Source of the DNA: Tiliqua scincoides
Taxonomy: Eukaryota > Chordata > Lepidosauria > Squamata > Scincidae
Assembly (NCBI RefSeq): GCF_035046505.1
Contig: NC_089822.1
Location: 105,860,807 to 105,924,806, forward strand
DNA length: 64,000 bases
Reading direction: 5' to 3'
Shown piece after piece: positions 45,921 through 64,000 of the stretch. Both the position numbers and the translations under genes were made by a program. Position 1 is the first letter of the stretch. Each line of letters opens with the position of its first letter. The notes beneath the pieces were generated by a model. The model searched no databases. It was not told where the DNA came from and saw nothing but the letters and a program-made list of their open reading frames with translations.

Positions 45921-46280
45921 CAGTGTTTCTCAAACTGTGGGTTGGGACCCACCAGGTGGGTCATGAGTCAATTTCAGGTGGGTCTCCATTCATTTCAGTA
46001 TTTTATTTTGAATATATTGGACTTGATGCTGCCATGATGTGTGACTGCATTTGGGGAAATGTTCCATATCTATACTTGGAGCAGGCTACTACGTATATGC
46101 TTTTAACAATGATAGTCAATTGGACTTACTCTTGGGTAAGTGTGGGTAGGATTACAGCCTAGGATTATTAAAAATTTTCCTGCTTGATGTCACATCTGTC
46201 ATGACATCACTTCCTATGGGTCCTGACAGATTCTCATTCTAGAAAGTGGGTCCCGGTGCTAAAATGTTTGAGAACTACTG
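45921..46280 (+). mobile_element. Non-autonomous hAT (Charlie-type) MITE, copy 2 of 3
   Basis: Exact duplication TTCTACAG (45913-45920 and 46281-46288). Ends CAGTGTTTCTCAAACTG and TGTTTGAGAACTACTG. Confidence 0.88.
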
Positions 46281-46857
46281 TTCTACAGCATACAATCAGA
46301 AAACAATTGAATAGTGTTGAGCCAAGTGCTTGATCACTGAATGCTTAGGTTTGGTAAGGTGGCCATATGATGTGCCCTCAGCCTGTACACTAGGCCTGAT
46401 TTTGAACTATTAGAGGCATTTGTCTTTAGTTTTAAACCTGTGAATAGCCAGTTCTGTTAGCAGAAAAGTTGTTCTCTTTGAGTCAACTGTCACTTTATGA
46501 AAGTACGTAGTGACTAGGCAAAGCAGGAGTATATTTTTCACAATGGAAAAAGTAGAACATGCTATAGTTCTCACATATAGTACATCAATGTTCAACATGA
46601 CAGATGCAATGGTGCATGTATAGTGATACTTAAAATTTTCATTTTCTGTTTTTAGATTGTCGGAATATTAGCTACCACACTGAATGGTCTTATAATGGCA
46701 AAAAAATCACAAACTTAAATCACAAGAAAAAGAATGGTATCCTGAAAATATATTACAACTGGTTGCCATTATTCAAGCTCCTGAGCAAGAACAGGAACAA
46801 CAGACTTCCAAAAGCAATCTATTTTGTGATAGTGTTTTGCTCTTATACCTGATAAAA

Positions 46858-47050
46858 ATTAACAATATTTATATACCAATTTTCAATGAAGAAGTTCACA
46901 AAGTGGTTTACAGAGAAAAATCAAATAATGAATAGCTCCCTCTCCCAAAAGGACTCACAATCTAAAAGGTGCAAAAGAACACCAGCAGACAGCCACTAGA
47001 AGAGACACTGCTCAGGTGAGGCAGGCCAGTTACTCTCCCCCTGCTAAAAA
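46858..47050 (-). mobile_element. SINE-like element with CR1/L2-type 3' end, copy 5
   Basis: Reverse orientation, diverged, truncated near the head. Shares TTACTCTCCCCCTGCTAAA and TCACAAAGTGGTTTACAGAG. Little tail remains. Confidence 0.75.
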
Positions 47051-48394
47051 TATCTTAGAGGGCGCGGAAAATCCATATACAGAAGCAACGCTGGCAAAGT
47101 GGAAAATATGTCTAAATTCACTAGCACCTTCTAAATTACAACTAGCTCCTTTAAACTCCCCAATTTATTATCGGAGGAAAATGAAAGATAATGTGCAAAA
47201 TGAATTGGTATTTAGCCTGTATTAGCCAAAACAGACAGTTGTAAGGCCATAATTCTGAGCACTGCAACTGTAATAATTTACCATATCCAACACTGTAAGT
47301 ATCCTGTAGCCTAGTGTAATCAATAGTTGAGCTGATTTGTGTTTACATTAAATAGTAAAGTAATATTGTTTATGGTCTTTATGAATACCTTTGCAAAATA
47401 AAATATTTCAGACAGTCCAAAGTTGCAGCACAGCTTCTTCACTATAAGAACATAAGAAGAGCCCCACTGGATCAGGCCAAGGGCCCATCTAGTCCAGCTT
47501 CTTGTATCTCACAGTGGCCCACCAAATGCCCAAGGGAGCACACAAGACAACAGACACAACCTGCATCCTGGTGCTCTTCCCTGGATCTGACAATTGGAGG
47601 CAGCCTACCTCATACCTACCATGACTTGTAACACGTAATGAACTTTTCCTCCAGAAATTTGTCCAATCCCCTCTTAAAGGCATCCAGGCAAGATGCCATC
47701 ACTACATCCTGTGGCAAGGAGTTTCACAAACTAATTACATTCTGGGTAAAGAAATATTTTCTTCTGTCTGTCCTAACTCTCCCAACACTCAACTTTCATG
47801 GATGTCCCCTGGTTCTGGTGTTATGTGAGAGGGAAAAGAGCGACTCTCTATCCACTCTGTCCACACCCTGCATGATTTTGTATGTTTCAATCATGTCTCC
47901 CCTCAGGTGCCTCTTTTCTAGACTGAAGAGGCCCAAACTTTGTAGCCTTTCCTCATAGGGAAGTTGTCCCAGCCCAGTAATAATTTTGGTTGCTCTCTTT
48001 TGCACCTTTTCCATCTCCACTATATCCTTTTTGAGATGTGGTGACCAGAACTGGACGCAATACTCCAGGTGTGGCCTTACCATCAATTTGTACAATGGCA
48101 TTACAATATTAGCTGTCTTATTCTCAATGCCTTTCCTAATGATCCTAAGCATGGAAATAGCCCTCTTCACTGCTGCCGCACATTGGGTTGACACTTTCAT
48201 CGACCTGTCCACCAGCACCCCAAGATCTGTCAGACAGCTCAGAACCCATTAGCCTATATGTAAAGTTTTGATTCTTTGCCCCAATGTGTGTGACTTTACA
48301 CTTACTTACATTGAAATGCATCTGCCATTTTGCTGCCCAGTCTCCCAGTTTGGAGAGATCCTTCTGGAGCTCTTCAAAGACTCTTCTGGTCTTC

Positions 48395-48647
48395 ACTACC
48401 CAAAGACCTTTTTATTTCAAAAAGCTTTTAATTGTTGACAGGCTGGCTGGCGTTCTTGCTTTTATATGAAAATTCCACGGGGTTTGTTTGTTTGTTTTTA
48501 GATTTTTTAATTATGTAAATTGCTGTTAATTGTTTTTAATGTTATATTTTTTTTTAATGATGTAAGCCACCTTGTGTGCCCGTTGGGCAAAAAGGCAGGG
48601 TACAAATTAATAAAATAATAATAAATAATAATAATTTAAAGAATTCT
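48395..48647 (+). mobile_element. L2-type LINE 3' end
   Basis: Begins with codons for KTFLFQKAF and a stop, as at the end of the L2 at 39335-41426. A 3' UTR and an AATAATAATAAATAAT tail follow. Confidence 0.65.
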
Positions 48648-48658
48648 AAAAGCTTTGA

Positions 48659-50780
48659 CTGCCTTTGACTTTGACCTTTGACTGTTTTAGAATTCTAAAA
48701 CAGACTGCCAGGAGATGTGCTAATGACTACTGGCTCCAGCTCTGTTCCGAGATACAGATAGCAGCTGACACGGGCAACATCAAGGGGATGTATGACGGTA
48801 TCAAGCAGGCCCTAGGTCCAACACAGAGGAAAATTGCCCCTCTGAAGTCTGCAGCAGGCGAGGTCATCCAGGATCGGGCGCAGCAGATGGAACGCTGGGT
48901 GCAGCACTACTCTGAGCTATATTCCAGAGAAAATGTAGTCACCGAAGAAGCATTGAACAACATTGAGTGCCTGCCTGTGCTGGAAGAGCTTGACAGTGAA
49001 CCAACCCTAGAAGAACTTCACGTGGCCCTGGACTCCCTTGCCTTTGGCAAGGCACCTGGAAAAGACAGCATCCCTGCTGAAGTCTTAAAATGCTGCAAAG
49101 AGATCATTGTCACTGAGCTGCATGAAATCCTCTGTCTCTGCTGGAGAGAAGGTGGAGTACCTCAAGACATGAGGGATGCAAACATCATCACGCTGTACAA
49201 GAACAAAGGTGACAGGGGTGACTGCAACAACTACCGCAGCATCTCTCTCCTTAGCGTTGTAGGAAAGCTGTTTGCCCGAGTTGCACTAAAGAGGCTCCAG
49301 GTACTTGCAGAGAGCGTCTATCCAGAATCGCAGTGTGGATTCCGAGCCAACAGGTCCACCACTGATATGGTATTCTCCCTTAGACAACTGCAGGAGAAAT
49401 GCAGGGAACAACAACAGCCACTCTTTATAGCCTTCATAGATCTCACAAAGGTTTTCGACCTGGTCAGCAGAGATGGCCTCTTCAAGATTCTCCCCAAGAG
49501 CGGATGTCCACCCAGGCTCCTCAGCATCATCAGATCTTTCCACAAGGACATGAAGGGCACTGTTGTCTTCAATGGCTCCACATCAGACCCTTTTGACATC
49601 CGAAGCGGAGTGAAGCAGGGCTGTGTTCTTGCACCAACCTTGTTTGGGATTTTCTTCGCTGTCCTGCTGAAGCAGGCCTTTGGAACTGCAACAGAAGGCA
49701 TCTATCTCCGGACCAGATCAGACGGAAAGCTCTTCAACCTCTCCAGACTGAGAGCAAAATCCAAAGTCCAGCTGAAATGTCTGTGTGACTTCCTCTTTGC
49801 CGACGATGCAGCTGTCACTACCCACTCTGCCAAAGATCTCCAGCAGCTCATGGATCGTTTTAGCAAGGCCTGCCAAGATTTTGGACTGACAATCAGCCTG
49901 AAGAAAACACAGGTCATGGTTCAGGATGTGGACTCACCTCCCTGCATTACAATCTCTGCACATGAACTGGAGGTTGTCCATGACTTTGTGTACCTTGGCT
50001 CAACGATCTCCGACACTCTTTCTCTCGATACCGAGCTAAACAAGTGCATCGGCAAAGCAGCTACCACATTTTCCAGACTCACAAAGAGAGTCTGGTCCAA
50101 CAAGAAGCTGACGGAACATACCAAGATCCAGGTCTACAGAGCCTGCGTCCTGAGTACACTTCTGTACTGCAGCGAGTCATGGACTCTTCACTCACAACAG
50201 GAGAGGAAACTGAACGCTTTCCACATGCGCTGCCTCCGACGCATCCTCGGCATCACCTGGCAGGACAAAGTTCCAAACAACACAGTCCTGGAACGTGCTG
50301 GAATCCCTAGCATGTATTCACTGCTGAAACAGAGACGCCTGCGTTGGCTCTGTCATGTTGTGAGAATGGATGATGGCCGGATCCCAAAGGATCTCCTCTA
50401 TGGAGAACTCGTGCAAGGAAAGCGCCCTACAGGTAGACCACAGCTGCGATACAAGGACAACTGCAAGAGGGATCTGAAGGCCTTAGGGATGGACCTCAAC
50501 AAGTGGGAAACCCTGGCCTCTGAGCGGCCCGCTTGGAGGCAGGCTGTGCAGCATGGCCTTTCCCAGTTTGAAGAGACACTTTGCCAACAGTCTGAGGCTA
50601 AGAGGCAAAGAAGGAAGGCCCATAGCCAGGGAGACAGACCAGGGACAGACTGCACTTGCTCCCGGTGTGGAAGGGATTGTCACTCCCGGATTGGCCTTTT
50701 CAGCCACACTAGACGCTGTGCCAGAACCACTTTTCAGAGCGCGATACCATAGTCTTTCGAGACTGAAGGTTGCCAATACA
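48659..50780 (+). mobile_element. RTE-like LINE, 5'-truncated copy
   Basis: An open frame of 695 codons (48665-50752) covers the RT (GKAPGKDSIPAEVL, FIDLTKVFDLVSRDGLF, SGVKQGCVLAPTLFG, LFADDAAV) and a C-terminal zinc-finger-like CSRCGRDCHSRIGLFSHTRR. It differs from the 58-62 kb copy at about 17 residues. Flanked by AAAAGCTTTGA at 48648-48658 and 50781-50791. LINE identity starts near 48686. The 27 bp between duplication and LINE include a second AGAATTCTAAAA and look like filler. Confidence 0.85.
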
Positions 50781-52560
50781 AAAAGCTTTGAGGCAAGACT
50801 TACAGAAGCCATGCTGATTCTCCCTCAGTAAATCTTGTTGGTCTATGTGTTTTAAGATTTTATCTTTGATGAGGCATTCCACCATCTTACTTGGAACAGA
50901 CATTAGGCTGACTGGCCTATAATTACCCAGGTCCCCTCTCTTTCCCTTTAAAAAAAATCGGCGTGACATTTGCTATCCTCCAATCTTCTGGCACCGTGGC
51001 TGTTTTAAGGGACACGTTGCATATTTTAGTCAAGAGATCAGCAACTTCTTTCTTCAGTTCCTTTATAACTCTTGGGTGGATGTCATCAGGGCCCGGTGAC
51101 TTATTGATCTTTAATTTGTCAATTGATCTGAAACATCTTCTCTTTTAACCTCTATCCGACTTAATTCCTTAGTCAGGAAGGGCCTTTCGGGCAGCGGTAT
51201 CTGCCTGAGGTCTTCTGCTGTGAAGACAGATGCAAAGAACTCATTTAATTTCTCTGCCATCTCTAAGTCTCCTTTTATCTCCCCTTTCTCTCCCTCACCA
51301 TTGAGAGGGCCAACTGCTTCTCTGGCGGGTTTCCTGCTCCTATTTGAAGCTTTTATTATTTCCCTTAATGTTGCTGGCCATGTGTTCCTCATAGTCTCTC
51401 TTGGCTATCACCTTCTTACATTTCTTTTGCCACTGTTTATGTTCCTTTTTATTCTCCTCATTAGGGTAAGACCTCTATTTATGGAAGGAAGCTTCCTTGC
51501 TCTTTACAGCCTCTCTAACTTGGCTCGTTAGCCATGCGGGCACCCTCCTGGACTTAGTTGAGCCCTTCTTCCTTTGCGGTATACACTTCTCCTGGGCTTC
51601 TATTACTGTTGTTTTAAACAGCTTTCACACACTCTGGAGAGATTGGTCCCTCTTTACCTTCCCTTTCAACTTCTTACTAACTAGCCTCCTCATCTGAGGG
51701 AAGTCCGCCCTTTGGAAGTCAAGGGTTTTTGTGTTAATTTGTTTGGCACTCTTCCCCCGACATGCATGGTGAAACTAATTGCAGCATGGTCACTGTTCCC
51801 CAATGGCTCAGTAACATTTACCTCTTTAACCAGGTCCTGAGTGCCACACAATATTAAATTCTGAGTCGCCTGTCCTCTGGTGGGCTCCATGACTAGTTGC
51901 TCTAAAGCACAGTCATGTAGCATGTCAAGAAAACCAGTTTCTCTTTCCTGATCAGAGCACGAATTGACCTAATCGATGTGAGAATTAAAATCCCCCATGA
52001 TTACAATTCTGTCCCTCCTTGTCACCTCCCTGATCTGTTTCCTCATTTCAAGGTCCCCTTCTGGTTTCTAGTCTGGAGGATGATAGCATGCCCCCAGAAT
52101 TATATTGCTCCTTGAACCTGGTAATTTAACCCAAAGCGATTCTATGGTGGAGACGGACCCTCCTTCAATCTCTGCTGGATTCCACCCCTTCTTTAACATA
52201 AATGGCTACCCCACCACCAACATGCCCCTCTCTGTCCCTCCTATAGAATTTATAGCCTGGGACTGCGGTATCCCACTGGTTCTCCACATTCAACCATGTT
52301 TCCGTTATGCCCACAATGTCAATGTTTTCCCTAGTCACCAAACGTTCCAGCTCTCCCATCTCTGCTTGGAAACTTCGGGCATTCGCATAAAATTACTTGT
52401 ATACAAAGTCCCTCAAGATGGGCTGCTTATTATCTCCTTTATCCTTGCAGTCTGTCATTTTGCTGGATGGGCTATCACATCCCATCATGTTTCCGCTCCC
52501 AATTCCTACTCCTACTCTGTCCCTGCCTTGTTGTTCTCTAACCTCCCTGTCCTCATTCCT

Positions 52561-53793
52561 TAGGGATGAGAAGTCCAGAACCAGATGCCCCTCGGCTCCT
52601 GTCGGCTTTCCCCACTATGCTCAAACACAATAAAAGCTGAGTAGTTGGGTGGACTGGAGAAGTAAGATGTGGATCTCATAAAGAACTCTGAAATTTATAA
52701 TTGCCTGACAGCGACAATCAAGACAGACAACACTATCCTTAATTCCATTTCTATTGAATATATATAGCTCCCTCATATTACTATACTATCACATCAAGTG
52801 TATAGCCTTTAGCAGGAAAGCATTGGGGGCCAGCCAGGTTGGAAACAGGTCCGTTATGTCTATCAAATGGCTCACCCAGTCAGACCAACTCAGTTCTCCG
52901 TACTGGTCACAGTGGTAGCACCTAACATGCTGATGGGGATAGGAAGGAACCACTGCTCCAACTGGTTCAAGTACTGTCCAGCACTGACAATCTTTTATTA
53001 AGGAAAAGAGCACCTAGATTTCTAAAACATGGTGTACATATGAACATTATTACAGTAAATGAAATATACAGTACATACCACATTTTTAAAAGTCTAGGAT
53101 TTTTTGAGGAGTTGGCCTGGCTGGATGGGCCATTTGATGGGTTGTAACTGCTTTAACTACTTTTTGTTGAAACAAGGTATAATATACAATTCCAGGTTTT
53201 TAAAAATATGGTTTAAGAGAAGGGTTAAGGTGCTTACCAATTCACTCATGCACCAAACAGCATGGAAAAACATGCACACTGCAAGTGCACAATAGACCAC
53301 AAACAAATGCAGACACATAAAAATGTATGCTGCAACATGCCCTACACAAAAATACAGGAACTGTAAAATCTATTGTTGTCAGCAAAGAAAGTGCTAGCTT
53401 TTTGTATTTTCTAAAAATGCGGGGACAGAACAGACCTGGAATTCTTGGTTCCAGGAAGCACAGTAATCTATGCACACTTGTTTAAGAGTAAGCTCACTGA
53501 CCTCAATCACGTGTAAATGTTCATAGGACTGTGCTTTAAGGTTGCAATCCTACGCACAGAGCCCATGAGCAGAGTGATTGGTACCAGAGCCCAAGTCAAA
53601 AACAGGGCCCAAGAAGAGGGCCCAGAAATTTCCTAGGATCTTATCTCACCTGAACTCACTGCCTGCATGGGTTGCTGGGTGCACGGCTGCCACTGCTACT
53701 GAAAGCTATATGTGCTGGGCATACAAGAACACTCAACACAGTGTCAATCTGGGAAGAAACCAGCCTACTACAGTAGCTGGGGTGCCCAGTAGC
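52561..53793. other. Intergenic sequence, no gene recognised
   Basis: Sequence upstream of the CR1 5' side. One short palindromic-unit remnant (GGTTGCAATCCTACGCACAG) lies near 53540. Nothing else assigned. Confidence 0.4.
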
Positions 53794-54211
53794 CAGGGCT
53801 GCCCAAACCCTGGCCCTGGGGCCACTTGCAGCCCTCGAGGACTCCCAATCTGGCCCTCAGGGAGACCTGTCTCCAATGAGCCTCTGGCCCTCCAGAGACT
53901 TGCTGGAGCCTGCGCTGGCCTGATGCAATTGCTCTCAGCATGACGGCCAACTGTTTGACCTCTTGCATGAGCTGTGGGATGGGGGCTCCCTCCTCTGCTT
54001 GTTGTTTCATGTCTGTGATCCAGCAGCAGCAGTGAAGGAAAGGCTGGTCTTGCTTTGTGCAAGGCCTTTTATTGACCTTGAGCTATTGCAAGACCTTCAT
54101 TCATTCATATAAGTTTCATCTCTAACATATTCATTTATGTAAATTTATTCAAATTTGAAATGTAAATTAATTCTTTTCTTTCCCTCCTGCCAAAAAGTTT
54201 GGGCAGCCCTG
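53794..54211 (+). mobile_element. Non-autonomous hAT element (CAGGGGTGCCCAAAC family), copy 2
   Basis: Ends CAGGGCTGCCCAAACC and GTTTGGGCAGCCCTG are good inverted repeats. The body matches 34452-34872 in reverse. No matching 8-bp duplication found. Confidence 0.75.
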
Positions 54212-54448
54212 CTCTATGCCATACACTCCTTCATGGCAAGTGGATCTACACGCCATAGAGTCTATGCCACTTGCCATGAAGGAGTGTATAGGAGCTCAGA
54301 GACACAGCTGTGGAGCTACAGCTATTGCAGAAGCTTTAGTATGCACAGGACAGTTCCCATTCTAGGAAGGCTAGACATGTGAGGCTAAACATGATGATGC
54401 TCATTTTCTACAATGATTTTCAATATTTGAAAGATTTTAGAGAGACTC

Positions 54449-54740
54449 ATGGCCCAATCCTATCCAACTTTCCAGTGCTGGTGCCGTCACCTCAGTGGGG
54501 TGTGCTGTGGATCCTGTGGTGGAAGGGCAGTCACTGGGGGGAACATGAATTCCCTTACTATGGGGCTGCATGGTAGCTACACTGGAGCTGGAACTTTTCA
54601 GCCCCTGTGCAGCCTTGCCAATGAAGCACCTTGTGGTTGTGGGCAGCCACAAAGTCCTCTTCCAGGTAAGGGAACGTTTGTTCCCTTTCCTCAGGGCTGC
54701 ATTGGGACTGGAAAGCTGGACAGGGCTGGGTCCTTAGCAG
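54449..54740. mobile_element. ~290-bp palindromic MITE
   Basis: Begins GGCCCAATCCTATCCAACTT and ends with the inverted AAGCTGGACAGGGCTGGGTC. Related to 57710-57890 and to the ~180-bp copies in intron 1. Confidence 0.6.
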
Positions 54741-55274
54741 TGTGTTTGGTTTCCATATGACTGTCCCTAGCTGCAGACACTGCATGGGCAGGTAGACCTG
54801 GGCTCTGCACTGGGAAGCCCAGTACACCTGGGCTCCAAAGACTTCCTGGCTGCTGCCCTGCTTTGCCCCCTGGCCACCCCTGCAATGCCCACCCTTGTCA
54901 CCACCACCCCCTTTGGGCCCAAGAGAAACCCCCCCCCCGATAAAAGTCTTCTTGGAGGCCCTGCCTGCTCCATTACCTGGGAGCAAGTCCTATTGGACTC
55001 AACGGGGCTTACTTCTGAGTAGGCACGCACGGGGTTGTGCTGCACCCACTTCTGCCCAGGTGCCCCACCTGGTCCCTGCTGCGTATGTGCAACGTTGGGC
55101 AGCAGGTAGCCTCGAGCGGGCGCTTTCCCCGCCCGCCCGGTGAGCAGCGCTGCGGCAGACACCCGAGAAGCCGCCGCCGGCCAGGCCCTTCTGCCTTCCG
55201 GAGCGGTCAGGAAAGGGAGGAGCAGCCCGAGCAGCCGCCTGCCCCTCAGGCCTCTTTGAATGCCGGCGCGGGAA

Positions 55275-63074
<7,800 letters not shown>

Positions 63075-63370
63075 GTTTATAGCATGGTTGCAACCCATAA
63101 ATTGGATTAAATCAAGCACTGCCAGAATTTGGGACTCAAACATTTCAAATATCTGAGATAAATTTGGGATAAAAGTCTATAAACTATTTGGCTTTGAAGG
63201 TGGATAGATCAGTTGGCTTTCTAGAGGTTGAAATTTAACCAATAAGAAACACTTGATCAACTGATGGTCAGGTAGTTAAAGTCTTAGAATAGTAACAACA
63301 GTGAATGGCAAACATTGTCCTGTAGAAAACTCCATAAAATTCAGTTACTCCAAGAAGCTTTATAAATGTA

Positions 63371-63780
63371 CATGTGGGCTCCTGTATCAATGGATCCAGT
63401 ATGCATGGATTTACTTATATGTGGATCTGCTCCCCCCCATGCGCCCATTAACATTGTTTAGATCCTTACCAGGGCAAAAATGTTCTTGCTTTTACAGGTT
63501 GCTGTAAAAGAGACTTGATCAATGCTAACAGGAAGCAGTTAACTTCCTGCTTCCTGTTAGTGTTCAAATTAGTCTTTTTAAGCATTCAGGCTGCCAGCAG
63601 CCTACCTACGCATCACTTTAAGACTGAATGCTTATAGTGACCTTTAAAAGCAATAGCATTTTTGCCCTGATAAGGACCTAAACAACATTAATGGGCACAT
63701 GAGGGGCATAGCCATGGTTTCTGTATCCGCAGGAACGATGGCCCTGGAATGGATCCCCTGCAGATATAGGGGCCCGCCTG
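63371..63780. mobile_element. Fold-back Tc1/mariner-like element
   Basis: TA on both sides. Outer arms TGTGGGCTCCTGTATC and ATATAGGGGCCCGCC are inverted. Inner arms pair strongly (CATTAACATTGTTTAG with CTAAACAACATTAATG; CCAGGGCAAAAATG with CATTTTTGCCCTG). The centre contains a hairpin around AACAGGAAGCAGTTAACTTC. Related to 35299-36250. Confidence 0.7.
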
Positions 63781-64000
63781 TACCAAGTGCAGTCACATGG
63801 AGGTTCCTCTTTTCTATAGCAAATTTAGTAGACTTGATGGTAGTTTTGTTTTCCTGGGTATTCGTAACCTCTATCACTGTGATGATTGTGTGTGTTTCAC
63901 TTATGATGGCACATGATCAGAAGGTGGGAGAGTTCATGTGACAACAGTGAAGTGTTGGGTTTGGACTGGAAAGTTGTGGAGCTGTATGATCAAGTGAAGT

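Larger units (their letters stand above)
47449..52560 (-). mobile_element. CR1 LINE, long copy split by two insertions
   Basis: Minus strand: endonuclease remnants (GITETWLNVENQWDTAVPGY near 52300; ILCGTQDLVKEVNVTEPLG near 51850), a linker (EKLNEFFASVFTAEDL), RT start (GNYRPVSLMSVPSKMVE), then a gap, then FNVSKCKVTHIGAKNQNFTY and ENKTANIVMPLYKLMVRPHL, followed by RGDMIETYKIM and a 3' UTR with GGATCAGGCCAAGGGCCCAT. Broken by stops and by 48395-50780, across which roughly 110 RT codons are missing. Confidence 0.88.

Noticed and set aside
46640-46860. Possible exon after a TTTTTAG acceptor near 46655
   Set aside because: The downstream reading is AT-rich, hits stops in all frames quickly, and lies beyond the TNFRSF1A stop and poly-A signals.
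53578-54062. Frames of 109-121 codons on both strands
   Set aside because: They fall largely in the hAT element at 53794-54211, and the same peptides recur in the related copy at 34382-34809.

Overview
The window is vertebrate nuclear DNA with large introns, CpG-rich first exons and heavy interspersed-repeat content. The repeats are CR1, L2 and L1 LINEs, an RTE-like LINE, many hAT and TA-flanked DNA transposons, and short palindromic MITE-like units. This mixture, with still-recognisable DNA transposons and a nearly intact LINE, best fits a squamate reptile (probably a lizard). That assignment is inference from repeat content. No retroviral or other LTR element was recognised.

Two host genes lie head to tail on the + strand. 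TNFRSF1A (TNF receptor 1) is complete: ten coding exons from 5308 to 41820. They join in frame without a break to a 419-residue protein with a signal peptide, four cysteine-rich domains, one membrane helix and a C-terminal death domain. POLQ (DNA polymerase theta) starts in the CpG island near 55.3 kb. Its first three coding exons (55275-62690) encode the N-terminus and the first helicase motif, and the gene runs off the right edge. In human these genes lie on different chromosomes, so the adjacency is of interest. They share no pathway: one is an inflammatory and cell-death receptor, the other a repair polymerase-helicase.

Layout: 1-5.1 kb, repeats upstream of TNFRSF1A. 5.1-5.5 kb, TNFRSF1A promoter and exon 1. 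5.5-23.8 kb, intron 1 with a palindromic-unit array, a CR1-like LINE, an internally deleted L1, several hAT elements and a three-level nest ending 52 bp before exon 2. 23.8-27.1 kb, exons 2-7. 27.1-32.9 kb, intron 7 with a CR1 copy split by another LINE. 33-34.1 kb, exons 8-9. 34.1-41.6 kb, intron 9 with a hAT element, a fold-back element carrying a LINE-derived non-autonomous element, a DNA transposon containing a 134-bp satellite, and an L2 LINE. 41.6-43 kb, last exon and 3' UTR. 43-55 kb, intergenic repeats including a CR1 split by two further insertions. 55-64 kb, start of POLQ with a second palindromic-unit array and a nearly full-length LINE with an intact 1087-codon ORF.

The most notable non-gene feature is the 471-bp element at 35465-35935. 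It consists of the 5' end and the last ~64 bp of the same LINE family that is present nearly full length at 58327-62248. It has its own target-site duplication, as expected of a non-autonomous parasite of that LINE.
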